Source of the DNA: an uncultured Actinomycetes bacterium
GTDB lineage: Bacteria; Actinomycetota; Acidimicrobiia; Acidimicrobiales; RAAP-2
Length of the DNA stretch: 64,000 bases
Reading direction: 5' to 3'
NCBI GenBank assembly: GCA_903825895.1
Contig: CAIKCI010000031.1
Coordinates: 1 to 64,000 of the forward strand
Shown: positions 18,949 through 27,329 of the stretch, piece after piece
How the letters are laid out: each line of letters starts with the position of its first letter
Numbering within the stretch: position 1 is the stretch's first letter
The notes under the pieces: generated by a model
The model's database searches: none
The model's input: the letters and a program-made list of their open reading frames with translations, nothing else
Told to the model about the DNA's origin: nothing
Program-made: the position numbers and the translations under genes

Positions 18949-19761
18949 TTACGCGCTGATGCCACCATCAATCGCAAGAATCGTGCCCGTGGCGTAGGCC
19001 GCTTCATCAGACGCAAGGTAGACAATCGCTCCCGTCACCTCAGAAGGAGTACAAAACCCCATCGGCGTCATTAATCGATCGAGTTGCTTGAAATCAGCAT
19101 CGTCCGGCAAGCCGAAGTTGTGGACGAGTGGAGTATCAACACCTCCGGGTGCCACCCCATTGCAACGTACGCCCTTCCCGGCATATTCCACGGCGATGGC
19201 CTTGGTCATCATGGACACGCCACCCTTCGAGGCACAATAAGCGGCCGAATAAGGCTGTCCCATCAATCCCGCTGTCGAGGTGACGTTCACGATGACGCCT
19301 CCCCCATCAAGAAGATAGGGGATGGTCTCTCGACAGACCAAGAATGTTCCCGTCAAGTTCACCCCAACAATACGGTTCCACCCTTCCAGAGATTGCTCTT
19401 GGGTATGTGCGAAACCGCCCACCCCCGCAACGTTGCAGACGACATTGATGCGACCCAGGGTGGCTGCTTGTTTGACTGCGCTGATCACGGAGGATTCATC
19501 TGCCACGTTGCACGAGATCGCCAGCCCCACGCCACCGGCAGTCACGATCTCGTTGACGACGCTGCTCACACCTTCATCGCTGAGGTCCAGACATGCCACG
19601 GCGGCCCCTTCGGCCCCTAAGCGAAGGGCCGTTGCTCGACCGATACCCGATGCTGCGCCGGTGACGACAGCAACTTTCCCGATGAACCGATCGCGCTGAA
19701 CGTGCTCTGGTTCTGTCCCGCGGCGTAAGTCTGAAGGACCAAGATTATCGATGGGGGTCAC
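18949..19761 (-). CDS. Short-chain dehydrogenase/reductase
   Basis: A classical SDR of 270 residues. It has the cofactor motif TGAASGIGRA, NVAGVGG, and the catalytic Tyr/Lys in YSAAYCASKGG. The C-terminal TGTILAIDGGISA is typical of the family. The first 25 residues form an unusual charged extension (DLRRGTEPEHVQRD). The GTG start follows a good GAGGAG ribosome binding site. The substrate cannot be told. It lies between an acyl/aryl-CoA ligase and glycosyltransferases in the same direction, with gaps of 50 and 22 bases. Confidence 0.87.
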   Translation of the reverse strand: MTPIDNLGPSDLRRGTEPEHVQRDRFIGKVAVVTGAASGIGRATALRLGAEGAAVACLDLSDEGVSSVVNEIVTAGGVGLAISCNVADESSVISAVKQAATLGRINVVCNVAGVGGFAHTQEQSLEGWNRIVGVNLTGTFLVCRETIPYLLDGGGVIVNVTSTAGLMGQPYSAAYCASKGGVSMMTKAIAVEYAGKGVRCNGVAPGGVDTPLVHNFGLPDDADFKQLDRLMTPMGFCTPSEVTGAIVYLASDEAAYATGTILAIDGGISA

Positions 19762-19811
19762 AAGTTCTCCTCTTTTGTCGTTTCGAAACTCTACCGTGCT
19801 CTGCTAGACAC

Positions 19812-21422
19812 TCACGATTGCTCTCGGCGTTCTTTTCGCTCCTTGGCAACCGCCGCCGAGCGATGAGCCGCCACATGCATGGCTTCGTCTTTCAGCGCCT
19901 TTTTATCCACTTTTCCCATTGCCGTCACCGGGAGGGCCTCTTTGGCGACCACAATGTCGGGCAGCTTGTAATCGGCGACTCGCTCACGAAGGAACGCTTT
20001 GAGCGAGTCTCGTGTGGGTGCCTCGCTCCCGGGTGTTACGACGACAAAGGCCACGCCAACCTCACCCAAGATCTCATCGGCGCCTGCCACGATGGCCACA
20101 CTGGCCACGCCCGGTGCTCCATCAAGAGCTTGTTCGACTTCCGCCGGATACACGTTGTAGCCCCCGCGTTGATACATCTCGTTATCACGACCAACGAGGG
20201 ACAGGTTCCCGTCTTCATTGACTACGCCGAAGTCCCCGGTGGTGATCCACCCATCACTTGACCGGACACTTTTCGTCAGTTCTTCGTCGACACAAAGCGC
20301 TTGGCCGCTCAGTCGAGGAGCAACATAGCCCCGCATAACGGCTCCGCTGCGCAGACGCACCCGTCCGACTTCTCCTTGGGCCACGTGCTGTCCGTCGAGA
20401 TCAACGAGGACCATCTCCACGCCTGTGACGGGACGGCCTACCGTCGTGGCGATTGCGTCATCTTCGTCGTCGAGTCGGGTGCCACAGCCCAGTGACGTTT
20501 CGGTCGAGGTGTAACGAACAACGACGGGAGCGAAAAATCGTTCACGGAGTGCAGCAACCTGTGATGGGGCCATCCGTGCTGCTCCCGTTGAGACAAGCCG
20601 CAGCGACGCGACGTCCTCTTGGGTGACGGGGGGAAGCTCAAGGATTAACGCCCACTGCGTTGGCACTCCCTGGGCGAGGGTGACGCGTTCGTTGAGAATG
20701 GTCGCCAAGGCACTCGTGGCGCTCCAGGGCGAAGGCGTGATGATGGTCGTAATCCCATTGGCAATTTCATCCCACGGCCGGGTCATGTACCCGACGTGCG
20801 CAAAGGGAAGCGGCGACAGTTTCCGATCGCCAACATGGCTCAACAAGTCAGTTCCCGCCGCCACCGCTGCAAGGGCTCGGTGGTCAAACAGCGCACCCTT
20901 CGGAAGACCAGTCGTTCCACTTGTCCACACCACCGCTACCAGATCGTCAGCGGTCCTCTCTGGATCAGGCGCAAACGAAGCAGGCGGCACGGCAACCACC
21001 TCACTGCGCGTCATGATCATGCCCACTGAGGAAGGAAGCGAATCGCTGAGACCATCTTCAACAATGGTCACCACCGGCATCATGCGATCAAGAATGCTTT
21101 GTTGCTCCGCTGAGGAGAGTCGAGGATTGATCCCACTCGTCACCGCTCCACAACGCATCACGGCTTGGTACGCAACGGCGTAATCAATCGATGGACCCAT
21201 AATCAACGACACGACGTCATGGCGCTTCACTCCTCGAGATCTCAGGACTGCGGCAAGACCATCGGCGCGTTCTTTCCAGTGACGAAAGGTGATGGCCTGA
21301 CGACTCGAGCCCGGGGTCGCTGGTTCGACAAAGGCTTCGATCTCGCCATTTTCCTGAGCCGCCAGGTCAAGGACCTGATCGACCATTTGAAGTGCAGAGG
21401 TGTCAAGTGCCACGGGATCCAT
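19812..21422 (-). CDS. AMP-dependent acyl-CoA synthetase/ligase
   Basis: An ANL-superfamily adenylating enzyme of 536 residues that activates a carboxylic acid to its CoA thioester. The P-loop-like motif is WTSGTTGLPKGALFD. Later motifs include YTSTETSLG, GWITTGDFG and the C-terminal catalytic lysine region AMGKVDKKAL. The acid substrate (fatty, aromatic or other) cannot be inferred. No strong ribosome binding site is seen. TAGCAT nine bases before the ATG may be a -10 element for a near-leaderless transcript. It heads the leftward operon leading into the glycosyltransferases. Confidence 0.9.
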   Translation of the reverse strand: MDPVALDTSALQMVDQVLDLAAQENGEIEAFVEPATPGSSRQAITFRHWKERADGLAAVLRSRGVKRHDVVSLIMGPSIDYAVAYQAVMRCGAVTSGINPRLSSAEQQSILDRMMPVVTIVEDGLSDSLPSSVGMIMTRSEVVAVPPASFAPDPERTADDLVAVVWTSGTTGLPKGALFDHRALAAVAAGTDLLSHVGDRKLSPLPFAHVGYMTRPWDEIANGITTIITPSPWSATSALATILNERVTLAQGVPTQWALILELPPVTQEDVASLRLVSTGAARMAPSQVAALRERFFAPVVVRYTSTETSLGCGTRLDDEDDAIATTVGRPVTGVEMVLVDLDGQHVAQGEVGRVRLRSGAVMRGYVAPRLSGQALCVDEELTKSVRSSDGWITTGDFGVVNEDGNLSLVGRDNEMYQRGGYNVYPAEVEQALDGAPGVASVAIVAGADEILGEVGVAFVVVTPGSEAPTRDSLKAFLRERVADYKLPDIVVAKEALPVTAMGKVDKKALKDEAMHVAAHRSAAVAKERKERREQS

Positions 21423-21553
21423 CTGTCCGAGATGCTACTCAGGCACGTGACCCTGAGCGACTTTGGCGCTCTCCTCTCACGAAATCAGTCATGGGACTCA
21501 GATGCGAAACTCCTCGTCAGGCGAGGAGCGGGGTGGCCCTAAAGTCTGTTCGT

Positions 21554-22474
21554 ATGATCACCGTGTTGTGTGGAGGAGTAGGGGCCGCCAAGATGCTGAC
21601 GGGCCTTCGCATGGTTGCCCCTGATCATGAACTCTTAGGAATTGTCAATACCGGTGACGATCTCTGGATGCATGGACTAAGAATTTGCCCCGATCTTGAC
21701 ACCATCACCTACACCCTGGCTGGACTCAACAACACCGAAACAGGTTGGGGTCTGGCCGGCGAATCGTGGCGAGTCATGGGGGAACTCGATGCTCTTGGCG
21801 GAGACGCATGGTTTTCACTAGGAGATCGAGATCTTGCGCTTCATCTTTATCGAACCCAACGACTCAACAACGGCGACTCGCTCTCGTCGATCACGGCTGA
21901 TGTCTTGGCGCATTTTGGTGTCGGCCTCAGATTGTTACCCGTCAGTGAGGACCCCATCGCAACCCGTTTTTCAACGCGTGAGCACGGTTGGATGAGCTTT
22001 CAGGAGTACTTCGTCAAATTTCACCATGATGTCGTGGTCGATGCCTTGGCCTTCGATGGCGCTCTTGAAGCTCGGCCCACCGCTGGAGTACTCGACGCGA
22101 TTCGAGATGCCGAGCGTATTGTCATCAGCCCGTCGAACCCATTGATCTCAATCGGGCCGATGGTAGCCATCGACGCCCTACGATCAGCCCTCATTGCCCG
22201 CAGAGACGATGTCGTCGTCGTCTCTCCACTCGTCGGCAACAAAGCATTAAAGGGGCCTGCGGATCGCCTTCTTGATGAGTTGGGTTTTTCAGCGTCAGCG
22301 AGTGGCGTGGCTCGGTTTTATCGAGAGATCGCTGGGACACTCGTTATTGACGAACACGACGCACACGATGCACCAAGCGTCGCCGCTGAATCAATGCGCT
22401 GTGTTGTCGCGCCCACCATCATGGCCGATCCGGCAACGAGTGAGGCGTTGGCGAAGGTCGTTCTTCATGGCTGA
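21554..22474 (+). CDS. fbiA: 2-phospho-L-lactate transferase (FbiA/CofD), coenzyme F420 biosynthesis
   Basis: The enzyme transfers the phospholactyl (or phosphoenolpyruvyl) moiety to the deazaflavin Fo, forming F420-0 or dehydro-F420-0 in the cytoplasm. The N-terminal VLCGGVGAAKMLTGL loop and the NTGDDLWMHGLRICPDLDT segment are diagnostic of CofD/FbiA. Length 306 aa is normal. The start is set at the ATG at 21554, where the family begins. TAAAGT eight bases upstream fits a leaderless or nearly leaderless promoter. Its last 8 bases overlap the CofE gene, so both are coupled. Confidence 0.95.
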   Translation: MITVLCGGVGAAKMLTGLRMVAPDHELLGIVNTGDDLWMHGLRICPDLDTITYTLAGLNNTETGWGLAGESWRVMGELDALGGDAWFSLGDRDLALHLYRTQRLNNGDSLSSITADVLAHFGVGLRLLPVSEDPIATRFSTREHGWMSFQEYFVKFHHDVVVDALAFDGALEARPTAGVLDAIRDAERIVISPSNPLISIGPMVAIDALRSALIARRDDVVVVSPLVGNKALKGPADRLLDELGFSASASGVARFYREIAGTLVIDEHDAHDAPSVAAESMRCVVAPTIMADPATSEALAKVVLHG

Positions 22475-23195
22475 TGCACGATCGCTCAGCGTGATTCCTA
22501 TCGAAGGGATCGGCGAGATCACCCAGACCAGCGATCTTGCTGCAATCTTTGCTGATCTTTGTGGTGCGAATCGCGACGCTCAGACGCTGTGTGATGGTGA
22601 CGTCTTAGTGGTCACCCAAAAGATCGTCTCAAAGGCGGAGGGGCGGCTCGTCAGGCTTGATCACAGTGATGAGGAAGCAAAAGTTGCCTTGATCGAGCAA
22701 GAAGCCACACGCATTCTTCGACGCCGCGGTTCATTGCTTATCACCGAGACCACCCACGGATTCGTCTGTGCCAACGCGGGGATTGATCTTTCGAACGTCG
22801 ACGACGGCACTGCGGCCTTGCTCCCCATCGATCCAGATCGCTCTGCTCGACGCATCAGAGCAGATCTGCGACGAGCGTTGAATCTCGAGGTTGCCGTGAT
22901 TGTCTCGGACACCTTTGGGCGTGTTTGGCGGCAAGGAGTCACGGATATTGCCCTCGGTTCAGCAGGAATTGTGCCCGTCCTGGACTTGAGGGGGACCCTG
23001 GACGCGAATGGCCGAGAACTCGTGGCGACCGAAATCTGCGTTGTCGACGAGATCACCGCTGCTGCTGATCTCGTGATGGGAAAGGCCACCAATATCCCCG
23101 CCGCCATTGTTCGAGGGTGTGACCCCGATTGGTTTGGAGAAGGATCCGTCGCCGACGACGTGATCCGACGCCCCGAGGACGATCTCTTCCGCTAG
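22467..23195 (+). CDS. cofE: F420-0:gamma-L-glutamate ligase, CofE-type (single-domain FbiB counterpart)
   Basis: This enzyme adds glutamate residues to F420-0. It begins VIPIEGIGEI and contains GDVLVVTQKIVSKAEGR and SDTFGRVWRQGVTDIALG, all typical of CofE. At 242 residues it corresponds only to the ligase domain. Mycobacterial FbiB is about 450 residues, with a fused C-terminal nitroreductase-like domain that reduces dehydro-F420-0. That domain is absent here and no fragment of it follows. The ATG at 22467 lies inside the end of fbiA. It converges with the epimerase gene, with adjacent stops. Confidence 0.92.
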   Translation: MADARSLSVIPIEGIGEITQTSDLAAIFADLCGANRDAQTLCDGDVLVVTQKIVSKAEGRLVRLDHSDEEAKVALIEQEATRILRRRGSLLITETTHGFVCANAGIDLSNVDDGTAALLPIDPDRSARRIRADLRRALNLEVAVIVSDTFGRVWRQGVTDIALGSAGIVPVLDLRGTLDANGRELVATEICVVDEITAAADLVMGKATNIPAAIVRGCDPDWFGEGSVADDVIRRPEDDLFR

Positions 23196-24137
23196 TTAGC
23201 GCCCGGTCGTCAGTGACGCAAGGGTGATCGCGGCGCCCTCACGAAACGTCGTCCACGATGCCCAACCCAATTCGTCGTGCGCCCGGCGAACATCCAGGCA
23301 CGACCGCGCTACTTCGCCTACTCGAGGTGGAGCGAACGTGGGTGGTGTTGTTGTCGACGCAATGGAAGCCATGGTGGAAAAGAGTTCATTGACCGAAAGT
23401 TCTTGGCCTGTTCCGATATTGACCACGAGTCCTTCTCCACGAGACCCCGCCCGGACAAAGGCGTCCACAACATCATCGACGTAGACAAAATCCCGGGTCT
23501 GCGTTCCATCCCCGTAGATGGTCACACCATCACCGGCCAAGATCTTCTCCGCAAAAATGGCAACCACGCCGGCCTCTCCATGGGGATCTTGGCGTGGGCC
23601 GTAGACATTTGCCAGCGCCAACGCGACGTAGTCAAGACCATGGAGTTCTTTGTAGGCAACGAGATAGTCAATCATTGACTTCTTTGATACGCCATAGGGT
23701 GACAAGGGACGTTGAGGGGCGGACTCGTTTGTCGGGATTTGATCACCCGATGGCTCCCCGTAAAGCGTGCCCCCACTCGCTGCAGCCACTACTCGCCGGG
23801 CCTTCGCTACGCGCGCTCCTTCCAACACGTTGAGCGAGCCGAGAATATTCACCGACGCGTCAAAGGCTGGGTCGACCACCGACACCCTCACGTCCGCTTG
23901 GGCGGCAAGGTGGAAGATGACCTGAGGCTGACATCGTTCGATGAGGGCGATAGTCGACGCTTCGCGGATGTCTTGGTCATGAACCTCAACCTGGCCTGTC
24001 GCCAGGGCCGCCTGGAGATTCTCACGGCGCCCACTCGAGAAGTTGTCGACGACATCGACCGTCCACCCTTCAGCCACGAGGCGATCAACCAGCGTTGACC
24101 CGATGAACCCTGACCCTCCAGTGACGACGCAGCGCAT
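23196..24137 (-). CDS. NAD-dependent nucleotide-sugar epimerase/dehydratase
   Basis: An extended SDR of 313 residues related to UDP-glucose 4-epimerases. It has VTGGSGFIGSTLV at the N-terminus, a catalytic YGVSK motif, and ANVYGPRQDPHGEAGVVAIF, which is typical of GalE-like actinobacterial epimerases. The exact sugar is unknown. The start (ATG at 24135-24137) is two bases from the stop of the upstream pyrophosphorylase, so both are co-transcribed and likely act on related nucleotide sugars. Confidence 0.88.
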   Translation of the reverse strand: MRCVVTGGSGFIGSTLVDRLVAEGWTVDVVDNFSSGRRENLQAALATGQVEVHDQDIREASTIALIERCQPQVIFHLAAQADVRVSVVDPAFDASVNILGSLNVLEGARVAKARRVVAAASGGTLYGEPSGDQIPTNESAPQRPLSPYGVSKKSMIDYLVAYKELHGLDYVALALANVYGPRQDPHGEAGVVAIFAEKILAGDGVTIYGDGTQTRDFVYVDDVVDAFVRAGSRGEGLVVNIGTGQELSVNELFSTMASIASTTTPPTFAPPRVGEVARSCLDVRRAHDELGWASWTTFREGAAITLASLTTGR

Positions 24138-24139
24138 GA

Positions 24140-25162
24140 TTATGAGGGTACTCGGGCATCGCTGAGCACACTGTGCGCAGGAATCACTTCTCCGAAACCG
24201 ATCACACACGTCGATTCGAGCTGCACCCCTGATTCAAGTATCGCTCCAGTGCCCACGATGGAATTCGTTACCGTCACACCGCCGGCGATGGTCACATCGG
24301 GAAAGATTACCGAATTGGTCACGACCGCTCCGCTGGCGAGGTGAACTCCTGCATCGATCATGCTCGAGCTCACCCTGGCATCAGCAGCCACCACCGCCTT
24401 GACATGGATAAAGGAGCCGTTCGCGAGAACACCCGGTGCAAACTTCCCGACCCGTTCTCCAGAAAGGAAGTCGTGATGGGCTTGGAGGAACGATGCGGGA
24501 GTTCCGGTGTCGAGCCAATAGCTCTCGTCACAGCGTGCGTAGAGAACACCGTCACGTACCATCTGCGGGAAAATCACTCGCTCGATAGAGACTTTCTCCC
24601 CGAGAGGAATACGATCAAGAACCGAAGGTTCGAGGACATAGGTTCCCGCATTGATCTCATTGGTCGGTGCATGTTGTCGGTCCGGCTTCTCGACAAATTC
24701 TTTCACGCGACCACGTTCATCCGTTGGCACGACCCCATAGCGACTGGGGTCATCAACGGGGTGGAGCGCGAGCGTTCCTTCAGCACCCGTTTCTCGATGA
24801 AAGGCCAACAATGAGGTGAGGTCAAGATCCGTCAGCACATCACCGTTCACGACGACGAAGGTCTCACCAACGTGCAGTTCTTCGGCTGCAAAGCGAATCG
24901 CCCCCGCCGTATCGAGAGGCTCGGGTTCGATGGCGTAGCGAAGACGCACCCCCGCACACTCGTTCGTGGGATAGGCCTCGAGAAACTTGTCAGGAAGATA
25001 GCCCAAGGACAGAATCGCTTCATCGACTCCATGGAGTCCAAGGTGACGAAGAACGCCTTCGAGCATGGGAATGCCCATAATCGGGAGCATTTGTTTGGGC
25101 TCGCTCGAGGTCAAGGGCCTCAGACGCGTGCCTTCCCCGCCCACCAGGATGACCGCTTGCAC
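24140..25162 (-). CDS. Sugar-1-phosphate nucleotidyltransferase, GDP-mannose pyrophosphorylase-like
   Basis: A GT-A-like nucleotidyltransferase of 340 residues. It starts with ILVGGEGTRLRPLT and PKQMLPIMGIPML, and has FVVVNGDVLTDLDL in the active site. It ends in a left-handed beta-helix (hexapeptide-like SVIFPDVTIAGGVTVTNSIV). The arrangement beside F420 genes matches the mycobacterial region where manB (mannose-1-phosphate guanylyltransferase) follows fbiA/fbiB, which favours GDP-mannose production. Glucose-1-phosphate as substrate cannot be excluded. Confidence 0.86.
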   Translation of the reverse strand: MQAVILVGGEGTRLRPLTSSEPKQMLPIMGIPMLEGVLRHLGLHGVDEAILSLGYLPDKFLEAYPTNECAGVRLRYAIEPEPLDTAGAIRFAAEELHVGETFVVVNGDVLTDLDLTSLLAFHRETGAEGTLALHPVDDPSRYGVVPTDERGRVKEFVEKPDRQHAPTNEINAGTYVLEPSVLDRIPLGEKVSIERVIFPQMVRDGVLYARCDESYWLDTGTPASFLQAHHDFLSGERVGKFAPGVLANGSFIHVKAVVAADARVSSSMIDAGVHLASGAVVTNSVIFPDVTIAGGVTVTNSIVGTGAILESGVQLESTCVIGFGEVIPAHSVLSDARVPS

Positions 25163-25167
25163 AAGCG

Positions 25168-25968
25168 TTACTTCTTCGTCGTGGTTGTCGTTGGTGCGGT
25201 TGTCGTTGGTGCGGTCGTCGTTGGAACCGAGATGGTCGGCAAGGTGGTGGCGCTGCCATTTACGGCAGTCGTCGGCGTCGTTGAGGTCTGGCCTGCTTGG
25301 AGCATGGCCGAAATAGTCGTGGCTGGTGGACGAGGAACTTTTGCACCACTTGGCAAGAAGGAAATTGTCACGAGAGAGTTCGCCGTGAGATGGAACGCAC
25401 TCGTTGAACTACTCGTCTGCGGTTTGGTTGACGCAAAACTTGACCAGAAGGTATAGAGAACCGTCCCAGTTTTGCCAGCGTCGGGAGTTCCTGCCGCACA
25501 CTTCTGGCCGTTGGTCACATTTTGCCCACTGCCGGTTGCGTTCTTCGGCGTTTGAAGCGAATTCGAAGTGAGGACAAGGCTCGGATAGCTCTTGGCGAAG
25601 AGTTCCAAGGTGGCATTGGTGCCAGACTCGGCTGCCGTTTTGGGAGCCACCTTCAAGACGCCTGACGCCAATGCGGTAATTGCCGCGGTTGTTGAAGCCG
25701 AGGGGAGAAGCGTGGGTTGGATCGTTCCACAAACGTCAATGCTCAAACCGGAGTAGCTCGTCGTTCCAATGGTCGGCGCCACCGTACTGGCCGCTGCCGT
25801 TGTTGCGTTGTGATAGTGGTTTCGGGCCCAAAAGACTGAGCCTAAGCCGATCACGAGAATCGCAACCAAGAGGAGGTAGTAGTTCGTTGGGCGCTGAGCG
25901 CGGTAGGTCTTCGACCCGCCAGTAGAGGCGACCTTTGCTACCCACTTGCCTGTTTGACTCTTTGCCAC
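25168..25968 (-). CDS. Membrane-anchored extracytoplasmic protein with Thr/Pro repeat tail
   Basis: Not recognised. The protein has a short basic cytoplasmic end, one hydrophobic helix (YYLLLVAILVIGLGSVFWA) and an external region. A predicted globular part contains two cysteines (CGTIQP and QKCAAG) that could form a disulfide. The tail consists of repeats of APTTT ending in TTTKK. The start is set at the GTG at 25968 (266 aa), as TAGTTT lies seven bases upstream. A TTG at 25977 would add three residues. It ends 5 bases before the pyrophosphorylase start, so it belongs to that operon as its first gene. Confidence 0.75.
   Translation of the reverse strand: MAKSQTGKWVAKVASTGGSKTYRAQRPTNYYLLLVAILVIGLGSVFWARNHYHNATTAAASTVAPTIGTTSYSGLSIDVCGTIQPTLLPSASTTAAITALASGVLKVAPKTAAESGTNATLELFAKSYPSLVLTSNSLQTPKNATGSGQNVTNGQKCAAGTPDAGKTGTVLYTFWSSFASTKPQTSSSTSAFHLTANSLVTISFLPSGAKVPRPPATTISAMLQAGQTSTTPTTAVNGSATTLPTISVPTTTAPTTTAPTTTTTKK
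25186..25226. repeat. Short tandem repeat coding for APTTT units
   Basis: Near-perfect 15-bp units of GGTTGTCGTTGGTGC type lie in tandem inside the 3' end of the membrane-anchored protein gene. They encode Thr/Pro-rich wall-spanning sequence. Such repeats can change length by slippage. Confidence 0.5.
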
Positions 25969-25975
25969 GGTTGCC

Positions 25976-25981
25976 AAACTA
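25976..25981 (-). promoter_or_regulatory. -10 hexamer TAGTTT before the membrane-anchored protein gene
   Basis: The hexamer lies seven bases before the GTG at 25968 and supports that start as leaderless. The rest of 25982-26177 shows no gene; reading frames there are antisense to the tRNA. Confidence 0.4.
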
Positions 25982-26177
25982 CAACGTCACCAGTGGGGGG
26001 TCTGACTACAAGGCAAATCCTCTGATTTAGACCCTGTCTCGTGGAAGAAGGCCCGACCTCCTCTCGGTCCAAAAGGTGGTGCCAAAAGCGAAATGTCCAG
26101 GCGACGACACCGAGAAAGAGGTGAAATCGTGACAAGATACACTCCGAGAGTCCTCCATCGAGGCGGACGATGCGTGC

Positions 26178-26253
26178 GGGGGCGTAGCCCAACGGCAGAG
26201 GCAGAGCGCTTAAACCGCTTCCAGTGAGGGTTCGAATCCCTCCGCCCCCACCA
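26178..26253 (+). tRNA. tRNA with anticodon UAA (Leu), short variable loop
   Basis: The cloverleaf is complete. The acceptor GGGGGCG pairs with CGCCCCC. The anticodon stem GAGCG/CGCTT holds the loop CTTAAAC (anticodon UAA). The T-arm is GAGGG TTCGAAT CCCTC, the discriminator is A at 26250, and CCA is encoded. The D-arm has a 3-bp stem (GCC/GGC) and a GGCAGA loop, as in leucine tRNAs. The variable region is only five bases (CCAGT), although bacterial tRNA-Leu is normally class II with a long variable arm. Leu identity is inferred from the anticodon, A73 and the D-arm. Confidence 0.85.
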
Positions 26254-26336
26254 TGACAACCGGCGCACGGTGTGCTGTTTTGTCGACACCCCGCCGCTGG
26301 ACCCCACACCACCTCATCAGGTGAGAGAGTGTCACC

Positions 26337-27329
26337 GTGCCTTCCGTCGACACCACCTTGATTATCCCCGCCTATAACGAGGAACAGCGCATCAGCGCTG
26401 GCTTTCAACGACTCGCCGCTGCCGCAGAGAGCGGACGAATTGATCTCACGAAGCTGCACATCTTGTACGTCGACGACGGAAGCACCGATTCAACGTTTTC
26501 CTTAGCGCAGGAGATTGCTCGTTCACTCCCCCATGCGACTGTCCTGAAGCTTCAATCCAACGTCGGCAAAGGGGCCGCAGTGACGGCGGGGGTTCGAGCA
26601 ACCACGACGGCCCGCTTGATCTTCACCGACACCGACTTTGCGATCGATCCCGCACAAATTCCTCAACTTCTCGCTGGTCTCGACGATGCCCCTCTCGCCA
26701 TTGGTTCACGCTTAGACAACGGACATATCGACTACGGCAGCGCCGTGCGTACCTTTGCAGGGCGAAGTTTTAACCGCCTCATTCAACTCGTCACCAGCGT
26801 CGAGGTCGGCGATACGCAGTGTGGCTTCAAGGCTCTGACAAGCGCCCACGCAAAGATTCTCTTTCACTTCATTACCATCCATGGGTTTGCCTTCGACGTC
26901 GAGTTGCTTACTCGTGCGCAACAACTCCACTGGCCCATCACCCCCGTGCCGGTGACATGGGATGATGTCAAAGGCAGCCATGTGCGCTTGGCACAAGACT
27001 CAGTCGCCATGCTCGCCGAACTTGCCGCTGCCCGCACTCGCCGATTGCCAGATCTCTTCGGCCTCGCACTGCCTGGGACGACCAATCTTGACGACCTGCG
27101 CCAAGCGTGTGCTGGATCGACACTGCTCAACGCACCACTTCTCCAACGCGACGATGGTGCACTCCTGCTCTTGGCAACGCTGCACAATGCTCATGCTGCG
27201 CAAACATCCCTTCGAGCCGTTCTCACCGCCATCGGACCACAAGAGCGTCAAGATGTCGTCCGCTCCGTTTCCCTTGAGGACATTGCCCACTATGGCGTGA
27301 ACGCCCCGAAACTCCTCTCGGAGATCTAA
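26337..27329 (+). CDS. GT2 glycosyltransferase, dolichyl/polyprenyl-phosphate sugar synthase type
   Basis: A cytoplasmic-face GT-A enzyme that probably charges a polyprenyl phosphate with a sugar. It has the N-terminal IIPAYNEEQRI, VDDGSTDST, NVGKGAAVTAGV, the metal site FTDTDFAI and TQCGFKAL. These match ALG5/DPM1-like proteins. About 240 residues form this domain. The C-terminal 90 or so residues (after RTRRLPDLFG) are an extra region without recognised motifs. No transmembrane helix is evident. The GTG start at 26337 follows a purine-rich GGTGAGAGAG stretch. A 5-bp hairpin CACCT/AGGTG at 26310-26323 lies just upstream. Its stop overlaps the convergent acetyltransferase. Confidence 0.87.
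   Translation: MPSVDTTLIIPAYNEEQRISAGFQRLAAAAESGRIDLTKLHILYVDDGSTDSTFSLAQEIARSLPHATVLKLQSNVGKGAAVTAGVRATTTARLIFTDTDFAIDPAQIPQLLAGLDDAPLAIGSRLDNGHIDYGSAVRTFAGRSFNRLIQLVTSVEVGDTQCGFKALTSAHAKILFHFITIHGFAFDVELLTRAQQLHWPITPVPVTWDDVKGSHVRLAQDSVAMLAELAAARTRRLPDLFGLALPGTTNLDDLRQACAGSTLLNAPLLQRDDGALLLLATLHNAHAAQTSLRAVLTAIGPQERQDVVRSVSLEDIAHYGVNAPKLLSEI

Noticed and set aside
25186-25226. CRISPR-like repeat
   Set aside because: The repeats are contiguous, in frame and code for Thr/Pro tail units. No spacers are present.
25938-26459. Long leftward reading frames with GGGGIRTLTGSGLSALPLPLGYAP or WGRRDSNPHW-like translations
   Set aside because: These are antisense translations of the tRNA at 26178-26253, a well-known source of false hypothetical proteins.
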